Of a stretch of 64,000 nucleotides of DNA, positions 35,018 through 44,399 are shown in pieces (the first letter of the stretch is position 1; every line of letters begins with the position of its first letter). The position numbers were made by a program, and so were the translations under genes. The notes under the pieces were generated by a model. It searched no databases. It was not told the origin of the DNA and saw only the letters and a program-made list of their open reading frames with translations. Source of the stretch: Armatimonadetes bacterium DC (GTDB lineage Bacteria > Armatimonadota > Fimbriimonadia > Fimbriimonadales > GBS-DC); contig LDYB01000023.1 in NCBI GenBank assembly GCA_001442985.1, positions 62,001 through 126,000 of the forward strand, read 5' to 3'.

Positions 35018-36406
35018 TCATCTGTCTTGTTCAGGTGGTGCGGAGTCGCCGACATCTCCTCCCAGTCTCGCTTCAGCAAAGTTGAGATAAGCGTTCGCGA
35101 TGAAGTTTGGGATGCGCATGCGTTCAATCTCCTGTAGCGCTCGCATCGCTAAATCCCAGCGCTGGTGGTGGGCGCAGGCGTGTGCGTAGCCCAGCAGCCC
35201 CGCGCCGCGCCAGAACGCGTGAGGGAGAAAGCGTATGATGTCCCATGCCTGCCGAAACTGCCCTGCCCACGCCAGCTGGCGTCCTATCTTGGCGAGCGCT
35301 TCCGCCCGTCCTGAGGCGCTGCCAATTCGTTTCGCCGAGCGCAACGCCTCAGCGTACATTTCCGCATCGTAAGCAGGCGCGAGGCAGAAAAGCACATCGA
35401 TGAGGTTGAAGGTGCGATAAACAGGGTTCTGGGTTCTGAGGCATGCCTGATAGGATATCTGCAGCAGGCGCGCTTCCAGGGCGTATTCGGCAATCCTGTC
35501 CAGTGCCATGTCCTGTGCTTCGGAATCGGGTTCTGTCTCGCAGATGGCGAGCGCATCGCGAAAGAGCGTCTCTGCCTGTTCGGTCGCCCCAGCCAGCGCG
35601 TACTCGCGCGCCACCTGCGCCAGCGTCTGGGCGCGGAGCCATACGCTTTCTACCTCCAGCGCATGGGTTTGGGCGTTTGCCAGCGCCTGCTGGGCGCCTT
35701 CCGAGTTCCCTTGCTGGTGATACGCCTGCGCCAGCGCACACCATGCTTCGGCACAATGGTCAGGCTCCTCAATCAAGCCAGCCCAGAGAGCCGCTTGCTC
35801 CCAGCGTCCTCCTTTTGCCCAGGCTCGTGCGAGCGCGACTCGAATCTTGTCGTCGTGCCAAGGGGAAACGCCCAGATACCTGACCGCCTCCTGAAGAAGG
35901 GCTTCCGCCTGCTCGGCTTCCCCGTGCTGGAAATGCGCTTCCGCGACGGCACAAAACAGTTCCGCCCTATCCTTCGCCCATTCCTCCGAAAGCATTCGAG
36001 CGGCGCGGAGTGCCTCCCCCAGCAAATTCCACTCCAGAAACGATGTCGTGCAGAGTTTGATAGTAAGATAGTCTTCTGGGTCAGCCTCTATCGTCTCAAA
36101 AGCGAGCGCAAGAATTTGTTCACAACGCGATGCCTCTTCGAAAGACTTCGCGCTCTCGGCTATTCGAAAGACCTGACGCACCTCACGCTCGGAAGGGGGT
36201 TCGCTCAGGTATGATTCAAGAGCCTGCTGCAGGTGGGCGCGGGCGTTCTGCAAATTCTGCAGGCGCGCCCAGAGTTCCGCGAGGCGCGTATGCGTGCTGA
36301 CGCGCCAGTAGACCGACGGGATCCGGGCAGCCGCCTTTTCCGCTCGGCTGAGGCACTCCTCTACAGTCGGCGGGTTCTGGCTGGGAACGCGCCGTTTCCA
36401 CAACAC
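35018..36406 (-). CDS. Tetratricopeptide-repeat protein
   Basis: 462 aa of degenerate TPR/SEL1-like helical repeats (for example RAELFCAVAEAHFQHGEAEQAEALLQEA, AEAWCALAQAYHQQGNSEGAQQAL, RAQTLAQVAREYALAGATEQAETLFRDAL). No signal peptide, and no catalytic domain. The start is uncertain: GTG 36406 lies 5 bp from the upstream stop. It is the second gene after a secreted dockerin-like protein. Probable scaffold function. Confidence 0.7.
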   Translation of the reverse strand: MLWKRRVPSQNPPTVEECLSRAEKAAARIPSVYWRVSTHTRLAELWARLQNLQNARAHLQQALESYLSEPPSEREVRQVFRIAESAKSFEEASRCEQILALAFETIEADPEDYLTIKLCTTSFLEWNLLGEALRAARMLSEEWAKDRAELFCAVAEAHFQHGEAEQAEALLQEAVRYLGVSPWHDDKIRVALARAWAKGGRWEQAALWAGLIEEPDHCAEAWCALAQAYHQQGNSEGAQQALANAQTHALEVESVWLRAQTLAQVAREYALAGATEQAETLFRDALAICETEPDSEAQDMALDRIAEYALEARLLQISYQACLRTQNPVYRTFNLIDVLFCLAPAYDAEMYAEALRSAKRIGSASGRAEALAKIGRQLAWAGQFRQAWDIIRFLPHAFWRGAGLLGYAHACAHHQRWDLAMRALQEIERMRIPNFIANAYLNFAEARLGGDVGDSAPPEQDR

Positions 36407-36410
36407 CTGC

Positions 36411-37259
36411 CTAACACCCCTGTCCGAAGCTGAACAGCACCTCCAGCAGGTCGGCGTCGTCCACAACCCCGTCGCCGTTTACATCGGCAATCGGGTCGGT
36501 AGAGCCGAAGGCGAACAGCACAATCAGCAGGTCGGCATCGTCCACACAGCCGTCGCCGTTGAGGTCAGCGCCGGGCAGGGGCGCGCTGGAAGCCACCACG
36601 CGGAAGTTATCATAGTGTCCGAAGTCGTTGGCATTACCTGTGATATTGTTTACCCAGATGTCGGCGTCCGCAAAGATGGTGTCTGCCGCCGAATTGAGGT
36701 TCGCGCTCCCCAGCTCCCGATTGTTCATAATGAGCCGAAACCGCCCCGTGTTGTAGTTCAGCTCCAGCTTAAAACGCGCCCATGTGTTGCGCGGGTAAAT
36801 CGTCCCTGTGTCGATGATGGTGGTGGTGAAGCCATTATCCTGCACCAGCTGCACACGGTTCAGGTTGTTCACGCGCATCGCCGCGATACGGAAGCCGTCG
36901 GGGTCGTAGCAGTCTATGCCATAGGCTGCCTGAATTGTGCCCGCGCCGAGATACATATCCCAGATGACCGTGATGTAGCCACTGCCGCCTGTGTTATAGC
37001 CAATCGGTTTCCACCACCAGCTGCTGGACGCGCCCGATACGGGAACCACGCGCACCGATTGCGCACCCGAAAAGGCAAGGGCGTCAGAAACAAGGGCGGT
37101 GTTGGGCGTAGAAAAGTGAAACGCCTGCCAGCCGCTTTGACCCGTCAGGTTCCCCAGCGAAAATTCGGGGGGTTCAAAGCCCGTTTCCAGAAGCGTCTGG
37201 GGAAACACAAGGCTCATACTGCAAGCCAGTCCGAGACTCCAGAACAGCGTTCGCATCAT
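36411..37259 (-). CDS. Secreted beta-sandwich protein with dockerin-like tail
   Basis: 282 aa. Signal peptide MMRTLFWSLGLACSMSLVFPQ, then a lectin/galactose-binding-like domain (LLETGFEPPEFSLGNLTGQSGW..., ITVIWDMYLGAG, NTWARFKLELNYNTGRFRLIMN). Ends in DLNGDGCVDDADLLIVLFAFG, DVNGDGVVDDADLLEVLFSFG and GQGC. Two ATGs at 37259/37256 follow GGAGGG. The track's 60-residue extension is a shadow of the divergent promoter region. Surface location inferred. Confidence 0.8.
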   Translation of the reverse strand: MMRTLFWSLGLACSMSLVFPQTLLETGFEPPEFSLGNLTGQSGWQAFHFSTPNTALVSDALAFSGAQSVRVVPVSGASSSWWWKPIGYNTGGSGYITVIWDMYLGAGTIQAAYGIDCYDPDGFRIAAMRVNNLNRVQLVQDNGFTTTIIDTGTIYPRNTWARFKLELNYNTGRFRLIMNNRELGSANLNSAADTIFADADIWVNNITGNANDFGHYDNFRVVASSAPLPGADLNGDGCVDDADLLIVLFAFGSTDPIADVNGDGVVDDADLLEVLFSFGQGC

Positions 37260-37286
37260 TTTTCCCTCCGTTTCGGCAACAGCCTT

Positions 37287-37325
37287 ATTATACACCGATT
37301 CGGGGCGTGTAGCGTGCAGTATAAT
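37287..37325. promoter_or_regulatory. Divergent promoters, dockerin-like gene and trpB2
   Basis: Minus: TGTATAAT (-10 at 37287-37292). Plus: AGTATAAT (-10 at 37320-37325), with leader TTGGAGGTCAGCG before trpB2. The -35 regions overlap, so the two promoters may compete. Confidence 0.5.
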
Positions 37326-37345
37326 TTGGGGGTTGGAGGTCAGCG

Positions 37346-38653
37346 ATGACGGAACGATGGGTCTATCATCTGACACAAGAGGAGATCCCGACGCACTGGT
37401 ACAATCTGGTTGCCGATCTGCCCACCCCACCCCCACCACCGTTGAACCCTGCGACAGGTCAGCCGTTTGACGACCCGACGCCCCTGATGCGCATTTTTCC
37501 TGAAGCGCTGGTGATGCAAGAGGTCAGCACCGAACGCTGGATAGAGATTCCCGAACCTGTGCGCCAGATTTACGCGCTCTGGCGCCCCACGCCACTGTTT
37601 CGGGCGCGACGGCTGGAGCAGGCGCTGGATACCCCTGCCCACATCTATTTCAAGTTTGAGGGGGTCAGCCCTGCAGGGAGCCACAAACCCAACACCGCTG
37701 TGCCGCAGGCATATTACAACAAGCAACAGGGGATTCGGCGGCTGGCAACGGAGACAGGCGCAGGACAATGGGGCAGCGCGCTGGCGATGGCGTGCCAGCT
37801 GTTCGGGCTGGAGTGTACCGTCTATATGGTGCGGGTCAGCTATGAGCAGAAGCCTTTCCGCAAAATCCTGATGAACACATGGGGCGCAACCGTCTATCCC
37901 AGCCCCAGCGAGCAAACCGAATACGGACGCCAGATTCTGGCGCAGGACCCCGACTGCCCCGGCAGCCTGGGGATTGCCATCAGCGAGGCGCTGGAAGACA
38001 CGCTCACCCACGAAGACACCCGCTACGCGCTGGGTAGCGTGCTGAACCATGTGCTGCTCCATCAGACGGTGATTGGACAGGAAGCCATCAAGCAAATGGA
38101 GATGGCAGGCGAGGAACCCGACATCCTGGTCGGTTGCACGGGCGGCGGCAGCAACTTCGCGGGGCTGGTGTTCCCGTTTCTGCGCAAAAAGATTACTGAA
38201 GGGAAGCCTTACCGCATTATTGCGGTGGAGCCAGCGTCGTGCCCTTCCCTGACCAAAGGCGAGTACCGTTATGATTTTGGCGACACGGCGGGCAAGACTC
38301 CTCTGCTGAAGATGCACACGCTGGGGCATGAGTTTATGCCGCCGCGCATTCATGCAGGAGGCTTGCGCTATCACGGGATGGCGCCGCTGGTCTCCCACGC
38401 GCTGGAGCTGGGGCTAATTGAGGCACGCGCCTACCACCAGACGCAGGTCTTCGAGGCAGGAGTGCTGTTCGCCCGCACGATGGGGATTGTGCCCGCTCCA
38501 GAGCCAACGCACGCCATCAAGGCGGTGATTGACCTCGCGCTGGAATGCAGGGAGCGCGGTGAGAAAAAGGTCATTCTGTTCAACCTCTGCGGGCACGGCT
38601 TGCTGGACCTGACCGCCTACGACCAGTATCTGTCGGGCGCGCTTCAGGATTAG
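37346..38653 (+). CDS. trpB2: Tryptophan synthase beta-like (TrpB2)
   Basis: 435-aa PLP-dependent enzyme of the TrpB2 clade (longer than the usual ~400-aa TrpB1). The PLP lysine lies in [22 protein letters not shown] is the catalytic loop, [12 protein letters not shown] the phosphate-binding loop and [10 protein letters not shown] the PLP-ring Ser/Gly region. TrpB2 proteins make tryptophan from indole and serine and may act without TrpA. No other trp gene is in the window, which fits a stand-alone salvage role. ATG 37346 follows GGAGGT. Confidence 0.9.
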   Translation: MTERWVYHLTQEEIPTHWYNLVADLPTPPPPPLNPATGQPFDDPTPLMRIFPEALVMQEVSTERWIEIPEPVRQIYALWRPTPLFRARRLEQALDTPAHIYFKFEGVSPAGSHKPNTAVPQAYYNKQQGIRRLATETGAGQWGSALAMACQLFGLECTVYMVRVSYEQKPFRKILMNTWGATVYPSPSEQTEYGRQILAQDPDCPGSLGIAISEALEDTLTHEDTRYALGSVLNHVLLHQTVIGQEAIKQMEMAGEEPDILVGCTGGGSNFAGLVFPFLRKKITEGKPYRIIAVEPASCPSLTKGEYRYDFGDTAGKTPLLKMHTLGHEFMPPRIHAGGLRYHGMAPLVSHALELGLIEARAYHQTQVFEAGVLFARTMGIVPAPEPTHAIKAVIDLALECRERGEKKVILFNLCGHGLLDLTAYDQYLSGALQD

Positions 38654-38660
38654 GCGGGGC

Positions 38661-38954
38661 TTACTCGTTCAGGTGAATCTGCAGGGGTTTCTCACCGGGC
38701 ATGAGCCAGCCGCGCTCGCGAGCCAGCGCCTCTTTGCCCAGCGGGGTGGAGAGGCGCTGGAGTTGCGCCCGCAGTGTCTGCTGCTCCTGCCGGAGCGCCG
38801 CCCGCTCCGCTTCCAACCAGCGCACCTCTTCGCGCGTCTGCGCCCACAAACTGTAGATATGCACACTCTGGGGCAGCAGCTTCCAGCCCAGAAGCAACAC
38901 GCCCCCCCACAGGCAGAGGCGAGACGCCATTAAACCCAATCGCTTGTGTGTCAT
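38661..38954 (-). CDS. FtsB/DivIC-like septum formation protein
   Basis: 97 aa. A single N-terminal helix (LCLWGGVLLLGWKLLPQSV), then a coiled coil (REEVRWLEAERAALRQEQQTLRAQLQRL) and the RERGWLMPGEKPL end typical of septum-formation initiators. I use ATG 38954, not the overlapping GTG at 39026, because a TATCCT box (38977-38982) and AAGGGAG lie between them. It ends 8 bp from trpB2, convergent. Confidence 0.78.
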   Translation of the reverse strand: MTHKRLGLMASRLCLWGGVLLLGWKLLPQSVHIYSLWAQTREEVRWLEAERAALRQEQQTLRAQLQRLSTPLGKEALARERGWLMPGEKPLQIHLNE

Positions 38955-38976
38955 TGGTTGCGTTCTCCCTTGAAAG

Positions 38977-38982
38977 AGGATA
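38977..38982 (-). promoter_or_regulatory. -10 box upstream of ftsB-like gene
   Basis: GTGGTATCCT between the dnaX stop and the ftsB-like ATG (22 nt away). Confidence 0.4.
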
Positions 38983-39022
38983 CCACACACTGTGGGGAAT
39001 TCCTGCAATTTTGCGGAGAATT

Positions 39023-40636
39023 TCACTCGTCGTCCACAGGGTAGGCACCGAGGGTGGACTTGAGCGCTTCCACAAGCTCTTCCCCTACCAGATCAGGGGG
39101 GGCAGCCGTCGGGGGAGGCTCTACCGCTGGAGCGGGGGCGGCAGACTCATCCAGTTCAATCTCCACATGGGCGTTAAGACCCACGGCATCCTGCACTCTA
39201 CGGATAATCGCCTGATGATTTTTGGGGTTTTTCGTGAAGAAGTTGTAGCCCAATCGGGTGCGCAGGGTGAGGTAAATCACTCCATTTTCCACCCGCACGG
39301 TGGAGCCAGCGAGGTAGCGCTCCAGGTTGGGGCTATTCTGGGTGATTGCCGCTTTGGCGTGCTGCCAGCGCGTGTTGGGGTCGTCGCCTGGGGCAGGCGT
39401 GGCAACTGCGGGGGCGGGCGCTGGCGTGCTGGGCGGCTGACCGGAGGGCGCCTCCAACGGCGCGGGAGTAGCGGGGCGAGGTGTGGAAGATGTCTCCGGG
39501 CGCGGCTCTGAGACCTGAAGAGGCGTGGCGCTCGAGGCGGGCGCCTGAGTGGGGATGGCGAACATCAAGAGGGTCAGCTCCAGAATAGCGCGGGGAGAGC
39601 CTGAGGTGCGCATCTCGGTGAGGGCGCCTGCCATCTTCTCCCACCAGCCGAGCAGTCGGGGAATCCCCGCGCGACGCGCCTGCTCAATCATTGCGCTCCA
39701 CAGGGTGGGATCATAATAGCCCGCCTGATCCTGCCCGTGAACGCCCGCCTGAATGAGCGCACGCCAGTGCTGAATCAGCGATTCGGCGAACACGCGCGGC
39801 TCACGCCCCAGCAACAGCTGCGCGTCCAACAGCTCCAGCACCTTCGCGGCGTCGCCTTCAATCAGCGCGTCGGTCAGCTGGAACAGGGTTTCGTCTTCCA
39901 GCACCCCCAGCGCGTGGTAGACCGTCTCCACCTGAATCTTGCCCTCTTCACTGAAGGCAATCACCTGCTCCAGCGCGGTGAGCGCGTCGCGCCACGAGCC
40001 ATCGGCAAAGCGCGCTATCAAATTCAGCGCGGCAGGCTCCGCTTCCAGCCCCTCCGCACGCACCACCTGCTCCAGACGGCGGGCAATATCGGCAATCGAA
40101 CCACGATGGAAATCGAACCGCTGGCATCGTGAGCGAATCGTGGGCGGCACGCGATGGAACTCGGTGGTCGCCAGCACGAACACCACATGGGGCGGCGGCT
40201 CTTCAATCGTCTTGAGTAACGCATCAAACGCTTTCGCCGAGAGGTCATGCACCTCGTCAATAATATAGATTTTATAGCGCGCCTCCATCGGGGGGTATTT
40301 TGCGTTTTCAATAATCGAGGTGCGCACATCCTCAATACTGGTCTCGGAAGCGGCGTCCATCTCCACCACATCCACCAGCGTGCCTGCCTGAATGGCGGTG
40401 CAAAATCGGCACTGATTACATGGGTTCGGGGTAGGACCCCGTTCGCAGTTGAGCGCTTTGGCGAGCAGGCGCGCCGTGGAGGTCTTGCCCGTCCCGCGCG
40501 GACCGCAGAAAAGGTAGGCATGCGACCACTTGCCCTGCGCAATCGCGTTCCGCAGGGTCACGGTCACATGCTCCTGACCCAGCAGCTCGTCAAAATCCTG
40601 GGCGCGGTACTTGCGGTACAGGCTGATGTAGCTCAT
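39023..40636 (-). CDS. dnaX: DNA polymerase III subunits gamma and tau
   Basis: 537-aa clamp-loader ATPase. Walker A (CGPRGTGKTSTARLLAKAL), Walker B/DEAH-like (IIDEVHDLSAKAF), sensor 1 (ATTEFHRVPPTIRSRCQRFDF) and the zinc knuckle Cys residues (CERGPTPNPCNQCRFC) are all present. A long Pro/Ala-rich linker and a tau-like C-terminal domain follow. Near the middle there is no obvious slippery heptamer, so no gamma frameshift is claimed. Leaderless ATG (TACAAT, 10-nt gap). Confidence 0.94.
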   Translation of the reverse strand: MSYISLYRKYRAQDFDELLGQEHVTVTLRNAIAQGKWSHAYLFCGPRGTGKTSTARLLAKALNCERGPTPNPCNQCRFCTAIQAGTLVDVVEMDAASETSIEDVRTSIIENAKYPPMEARYKIYIIDEVHDLSAKAFDALLKTIEEPPPHVVFVLATTEFHRVPPTIRSRCQRFDFHRGSIADIARRLEQVVRAEGLEAEPAALNLIARFADGSWRDALTALEQVIAFSEEGKIQVETVYHALGVLEDETLFQLTDALIEGDAAKVLELLDAQLLLGREPRVFAESLIQHWRALIQAGVHGQDQAGYYDPTLWSAMIEQARRAGIPRLLGWWEKMAGALTEMRTSGSPRAILELTLLMFAIPTQAPASSATPLQVSEPRPETSSTPRPATPAPLEAPSGQPPSTPAPAPAVATPAPGDDPNTRWQHAKAAITQNSPNLERYLAGSTVRVENGVIYLTLRTRLGYNFFTKNPKNHQAIIRRVQDAVGLNAHVEIELDESAAPAPAVEPPPTAAPPDLVGEELVEALKSTLGAYPVDDE

Positions 40637-40646
40637 GGGTGATGGA

Positions 40647-40652
40647 ATTGTA
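40647..40652 (-). promoter_or_regulatory. -10 box of dnaX
   Basis: CAGGTACAAT on the minus strand, 10 nt before ATG 40636, with no ribosome site. Confidence 0.5.
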
Positions 40653-40663
40653 CCTGACGGGGT

Positions 40664-41932
40664 TTAATCAGGGATATACTCCAGTTCAATCTCGCCGATG
40701 CGCACGGTGTCGCCTTCCTGAGCGCCCAGCTCTTTGAGTTTGCGAAACACGCCCAGTCCCTGAAGGCGGCGCTGCATGCGCTGGAGCGCCTCCTCGTTGT
40801 TCAAATCCGTCGTCAGCACAATTTCGCGCACCAGCGAGCCTTCCACCACATAGTGGTCGTCTTGCTTGTAGACGCGCACGGGTTCGTAGCGGCGTGGTGC
40901 GACTTCGGGTATCTCCTCACGCAGTGGCTCCGGCGGGGGCAGGTCCGCCACTTTTTGCGCCATCCGCGCCACCAACGCCTCAAGACCTTCGCCCGTATAG
41001 GCAGAAATCAGGAACACCTCGTAGCCCTGCGCCTCGAGCGCTTCCCGAAGGGGCGTTAGCGCTTCCCGATCCTGGAGGGTGTCTATCTTGTTCAGAGCGA
41101 CGAGCGCAGGCTTTTCGAGCAGTTCTGGCTTGTAAAGCCGCAACTCGTTTTGCAGGATTTCGAAGGCGTGGAGGGGTTCATGCTCCGCGAACGGCGAGGC
41201 GTCCAGCAGGTAAAGCAGCAAGCGGGCGCGCTCCACATGGCGCAAAAACTGATGCCCCAGCCCTGCCCCAGCGTGCGCGCCTTCAATCAAGCCCGGAATG
41301 TCGGCAACCACGAAACTGAAGTCCTGATAGCGCACGACCCCCAGATTCGGCACGAGTGTCGTGAAGGGATAATCGGCGATTTTGGGGCGTGCGGCGGAGA
41401 TACGACTGATGAGCGTGCTTTTGCCCGCGTTGGGCATGCCCACGATTCCGACATCAGCGAGCAGCTTGAGTTCCAGCCGGATGCGTCGCTTTTCGCCGGG
41501 CAGTCCCTTTTCGGCGAATCGGGGGGTCTGGCGCACGGCGTTGGCGAAGTGGGCGTTCCCGCGCCCGCCGCGCCCCCCGCGCGCCACCACGAATCGCTGA
41601 TTGGGGCGTGCTAAATCCGCGAGCAGTTCCCCTGTGTCGGCGTCGTACACGAGGGTTCCGACGGGCACACGGAGCGTAATGGACTTCCCGTTGCGCCCCT
41701 TGCGATTGCTCCCCGACCCTGCACCGCCTCGCTCGGCTTTATAGCGGGTTTTGTAGTGATAATCCAGCAGCGTGTTCAGGTGGGGGTCGGCAACCAGAAT
41801 CACATCGCCGCCTTTGCCCCCATCGCCGCCGTCGGGTCCGCCACGGGGCACATGCTTCTCGCGCCGAAAGGAAACGCACCCATCCCCACCTGCCCCCGCC
41901 TCGACCTCGATAACCGCCTCATCAATGAACAT
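40664..41932 (-). CDS. obg: GTPase Obg/CgtA
   Basis: 422 aa with three domains. The N-terminal Gly-rich OBG fold ([21 protein letters not shown]) spans about residues 1-158. The G domain has GMPNAGKST (G1, residues 165-173), [10 protein letters not shown] (G3) and NKID (G4). A C-terminal OCT domain ends the protein. It functions in 50S assembly and the stringent response. The ATG at 41932 has TATAAT 8 nt upstream; it is downstream of no obvious rpmA/rplU partner. Confidence 0.95.
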   Translation of the reverse strand: MFIDEAVIEVEAGAGGDGCVSFRREKHVPRGGPDGGDGGKGGDVILVADPHLNTLLDYHYKTRYKAERGGAGSGSNRKGRNGKSITLRVPVGTLVYDADTGELLADLARPNQRFVVARGGRGGRGNAHFANAVRQTPRFAEKGLPGEKRRIRLELKLLADVGIVGMPNAGKSTLISRISAARPKIADYPFTTLVPNLGVVRYQDFSFVVADIPGLIEGAHAGAGLGHQFLRHVERARLLLYLLDASPFAEHEPLHAFEILQNELRLYKPELLEKPALVALNKIDTLQDREALTPLREALEAQGYEVFLISAYTGEGLEALVARMAQKVADLPPPEPLREEIPEVAPRRYEPVRVYKQDDHYVVEGSLVREIVLTTDLNNEEALQRMQRRLQGLGVFRKLKELGAQEGDTVRIGEIELEYIPD

Positions 41933-41940
41933 CGGTGGGG

Positions 41941-41946
41941 ATTATA
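41941..41946 (-). promoter_or_regulatory. -10 box of obg
   Basis: CGGGTATAAT, 8 nt before ATG 41932; leaderless. Confidence 0.55.
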
Positions 41947-41994
41947 CCCGTTCCTGAAGGTTCCCCATTGGCATCAATTTAAGCCCTTTTAGGC

Positions 41995-42000
41995 TACAAT
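41995..42000 (+). promoter_or_regulatory. -10 box of the transposase relic
   Basis: AGGCTACAAT, 6 nt before ATG 42007: it follows the same spacing as host genes. Whether it belongs to the element or the chromosome is unknown. Confidence 0.35.
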
Positions 42001-42006
42001 CTTAGC

Positions 42007-43030
42007 ATGAGACCACAAGGACTTTCGCTCACGGAACAGATGGAGAATACCCTGCGCCAACTCTTGGACACCGAAGCCGATACACTCGCGCAACAAATAG
42101 GCTTCACCAAACGCCGACGCAAACTCACAGGGAGTGCGTTTGCCAAAAGCCTCCTCACCGCAGTCATAGACACTCCCCTCCCCACCTACGCCAATTGGCT
42201 CCCAAGCGCGGCACAACACGGTGTCTTCGTCTGCCCGCAAGCCCTCGCCCAACGCTGCACCCCCCAAGCCGCCCAACGGATGGAAGCCCTCCTCCAACGG
42301 GGCGTCGCCCAGAGCCTCGCCTGCAGTATGCCCGACAGGGCGCCCTTGTTAGAACGCTTTGAGGGGGTCTCCATCAAAGATAGCACGGTGATCACGCTCC
42401 CCGAAGCGTTAGCGTCGGTGTGGCAGGGACTGGGCGTCCCCGCGGGCAGCGCCGCCGCGCTCAAGGTGCAAGTCCGTTGGCACTCCAGCACAGGACAGTG
42501 AGACGAACCGACCCTCCAGCACGGGCGTCCGCACGACCGCCACACGCCCTATGGGATAGACGACCTGCCGGCAGGTAGCTTGGAGTTGGCGGACTTGGGG
42601 TATTTTTGCTTGGAGGAGTTGGCAGCCAAGCAGGCGCGGGGGCAATATTTTGTGCGTCGGCTCAAGGGCGGGGGCAGGGGTTCACGCCCGAAGGTGAGCC
42701 GCTGGACTTGGAGGCGTGGCTGTCTCAGGTGGGGGCGTGGGGCGAACGCGCGGTGTTGCGGGGGCACGCGGTGCGGGTGCCTGTGCGGGTGAGAGTGTTT
42801 CGGATTTCGGAGGCGTGTGCGGCGCGTCAGCGTCAACGGTTGTATCGGTATGCGCGCAAGCAAGGGGGGACGCCTTCGCGTCGGGCGTTCGCGTTAGCGG
42901 ACTGGGTGTTGTGGGTAGCGAACAGCAGCGTTTCTGGAGCGCGATAGACCAGTCCTACTTGCCCCCGGTGATGCGCCAGTTAGAAGCGATTCTGGAGCGG
43001 TATCCCGTGCGAGGCAAACAACCGCGCTGA
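42007..43030 (+). pseudogene. IS4-family transposase, disrupted
   Basis: The first 164 codons contain FEGVSIKDSTVITLPEALASVW, with the first Asp of the DDE triad. A TGA at 42499 then interrupts the frame. It reopens in the same frame as ELADLGYFCLEELAAKQARGQYFVRRLK, the second Asp region. A shift near 42680 moves the rest (GEPLDLEAWLSQVG...LADWVLWVANSSV) to another frame, and a last piece (DQSYLPPVMRQLEAILERYPVRGKQ) lies in the third. The YR.RWQIELLFK block with the catalytic Glu is missing, so it is inactive. Clear terminal repeats were not found. Confidence 0.85.
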
Positions 43031-43091
43031 GAGCGGCTAATCCCACCTCGCGTTTGGTACGCAGTTGCCCCTCTGAAGCGAGCACCATGCT

Positions 43092-44399
43092 CTACAAGTT
43101 CCAGTAAAGCACAGGCGGTGGGGGCTGGAGGTTGCGGAAGGCGTCCAGATAGACGCCTTTCACATCGACAAACACGCCCTGCCCGCTGGGACGCAAGAGT
43201 CGCAAGTAATCCTCCAGGGGGCGCTCCCGAAAAACCCTGTGGGGCACTGTTAGCACGACCGCCTCATAGATCCCGTCGCGCGTCTCAAAGGGGTTCTCCA
43301 CAAAGCGTGCCTTGAAACGGGCGCGGTCGCTGACCAGCACCAGCGGGTCGTGGGCTTCCACATCACACCCGAAACTTTGCAGCTCCTCAATCAACTCTTT
43401 GACGCGCGTATCCCGCACATCGGGCACATTCTCTTTGAACGCCACTCCCAGCACCAGCACCTTTGCGCCCTGCACACTACGCCCCGCGTGGATCAGCAAC
43501 TTCACCGTTTCCGAAGCGACATAGATGCCCATCTGGTCGTTCACACGGCGTCCTGCCAGAATCACTTCAGGATGGAACCCAATCTCCTGCGCCTTGTGGG
43601 TGAGATAGTAGGGGTCTACGGGAATACAGTGCCCGCCCACCAGCCCCGGCTCAAAGGGCAGGAAGTTCCACTTGGTCCGCGCGGCGGAGAGCACATCGCG
43701 TGTGTTCAGCCCCAGCCGATGGAACAACAGCGCCAGCTCGTTCATCAGGGCAATATTCAGGTCGCGCTGGGTGTTCTCAATCACTTTGGCGGCTTCCGCA
43801 GTGCGGATATTCGGCGCTTTGTGAATCCCCGCCTTCACCACCAACCCATAAAGGTTCGCCAGCAGCTCCGTGGTGGCTTCATCCTGCCCGGCGACGACTT
43901 TGACAATCGTCTCCAGCGTGTGTTCGGAGTCGCCGGGATTAATGCGCTCAGGCGAATAGCCCACCTTGAAGTCCACGCCGCATTTCATGCCCGACACTTC
44001 TTCCAGCACGGGCACGCAGTCCTCTTCGGTGCAGCCGGGGTAGACGGTGGATTCGTACACCACGATGGCGCCTCGCTTCATGTGTTGCCCCACGGTGCGG
44101 CTGGCGCTCAGCAGAGGGCGCAAATCGGGGCGTTTGGCTTTGTCTACCGGGGTGGGCACGGTGATGATAATCACATCCGCCTCACGGAGCAGGCTGGGGT
44201 CGCTGGTGAAAATCAGGTTCGGCTGGCGCAGCTCATGTTCGGGGGTTTCGCCGTTGCGGTCGTACCCCTGCTGCAACTCCGCGACACGCTCGTGGCTCAC
44301 ATCGTAGCCAATCGTGCGCAGATGTTTCGCGAAACCGACTGCCAGCGGCAGCCCCACATAGCCCAGTCCCACAATCGCAACGGTTTCAGGCGCTTTCAT
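43092..44399 (-). CDS. Nucleotide-sugar dehydrogenase (UDP-glucose/UDP-ManNAc dehydrogenase family)
   Basis: 435-aa NAD-dependent four-electron oxidase. The N-terminal Rossmann motif VAIVGLGYVGLPLAVGF, the ESTVYPGCTE loop, the catalytic region GLVGGHCIPVDPYYLTHKAQ (Cys nucleophile) and the C-terminal LVLGVAFKENVPDVRDT fit the WbpA/TviB/WecC group. It makes a UDP-uronic acid for surface glycans. The ATG at 44399 overlaps the epimerase stop (ATGA) and the track's extra 72 N-terminal residues are a shadow. The two are an operon for UDP-hexuronic acid formation. Confidence 0.92.
   Translation of the reverse strand: MKAPETVAIVGLGYVGLPLAVGFAKHLRTIGYDVSHERVAELQQGYDRNGETPEHELRQPNLIFTSDPSLLREADVIIITVPTPVDKAKRPDLRPLLSASRTVGQHMKRGAIVVYESTVYPGCTEEDCVPVLEEVSGMKCGVDFKVGYSPERINPGDSEHTLETIVKVVAGQDEATTELLANLYGLVVKAGIHKAPNIRTAEAAKVIENTQRDLNIALMNELALLFHRLGLNTRDVLSAARTKWNFLPFEPGLVGGHCIPVDPYYLTHKAQEIGFHPEVILAGRRVNDQMGIYVASETVKLLIHAGRSVQGAKVLVLGVAFKENVPDVRDTRVKELIEELQSFGCDVEAHDPLVLVSDRARFKARFVENPFETRDGIYEAVVLTVPHRVFRERPLEDYLRLLRPSGQGVFVDVKGVYLDAFRNLQPPPPVLYWNL

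Noticed and set aside
37340-38398. 352-aa minus-strand ORF opposite trpB2
   Set aside because: Shadow of an unambiguous TrpB2 gene.
39023-40636. Programmed frameshift site in dnaX
   Set aside because: No A6/A7-type slippery heptamer with a downstream hairpin could be seen.
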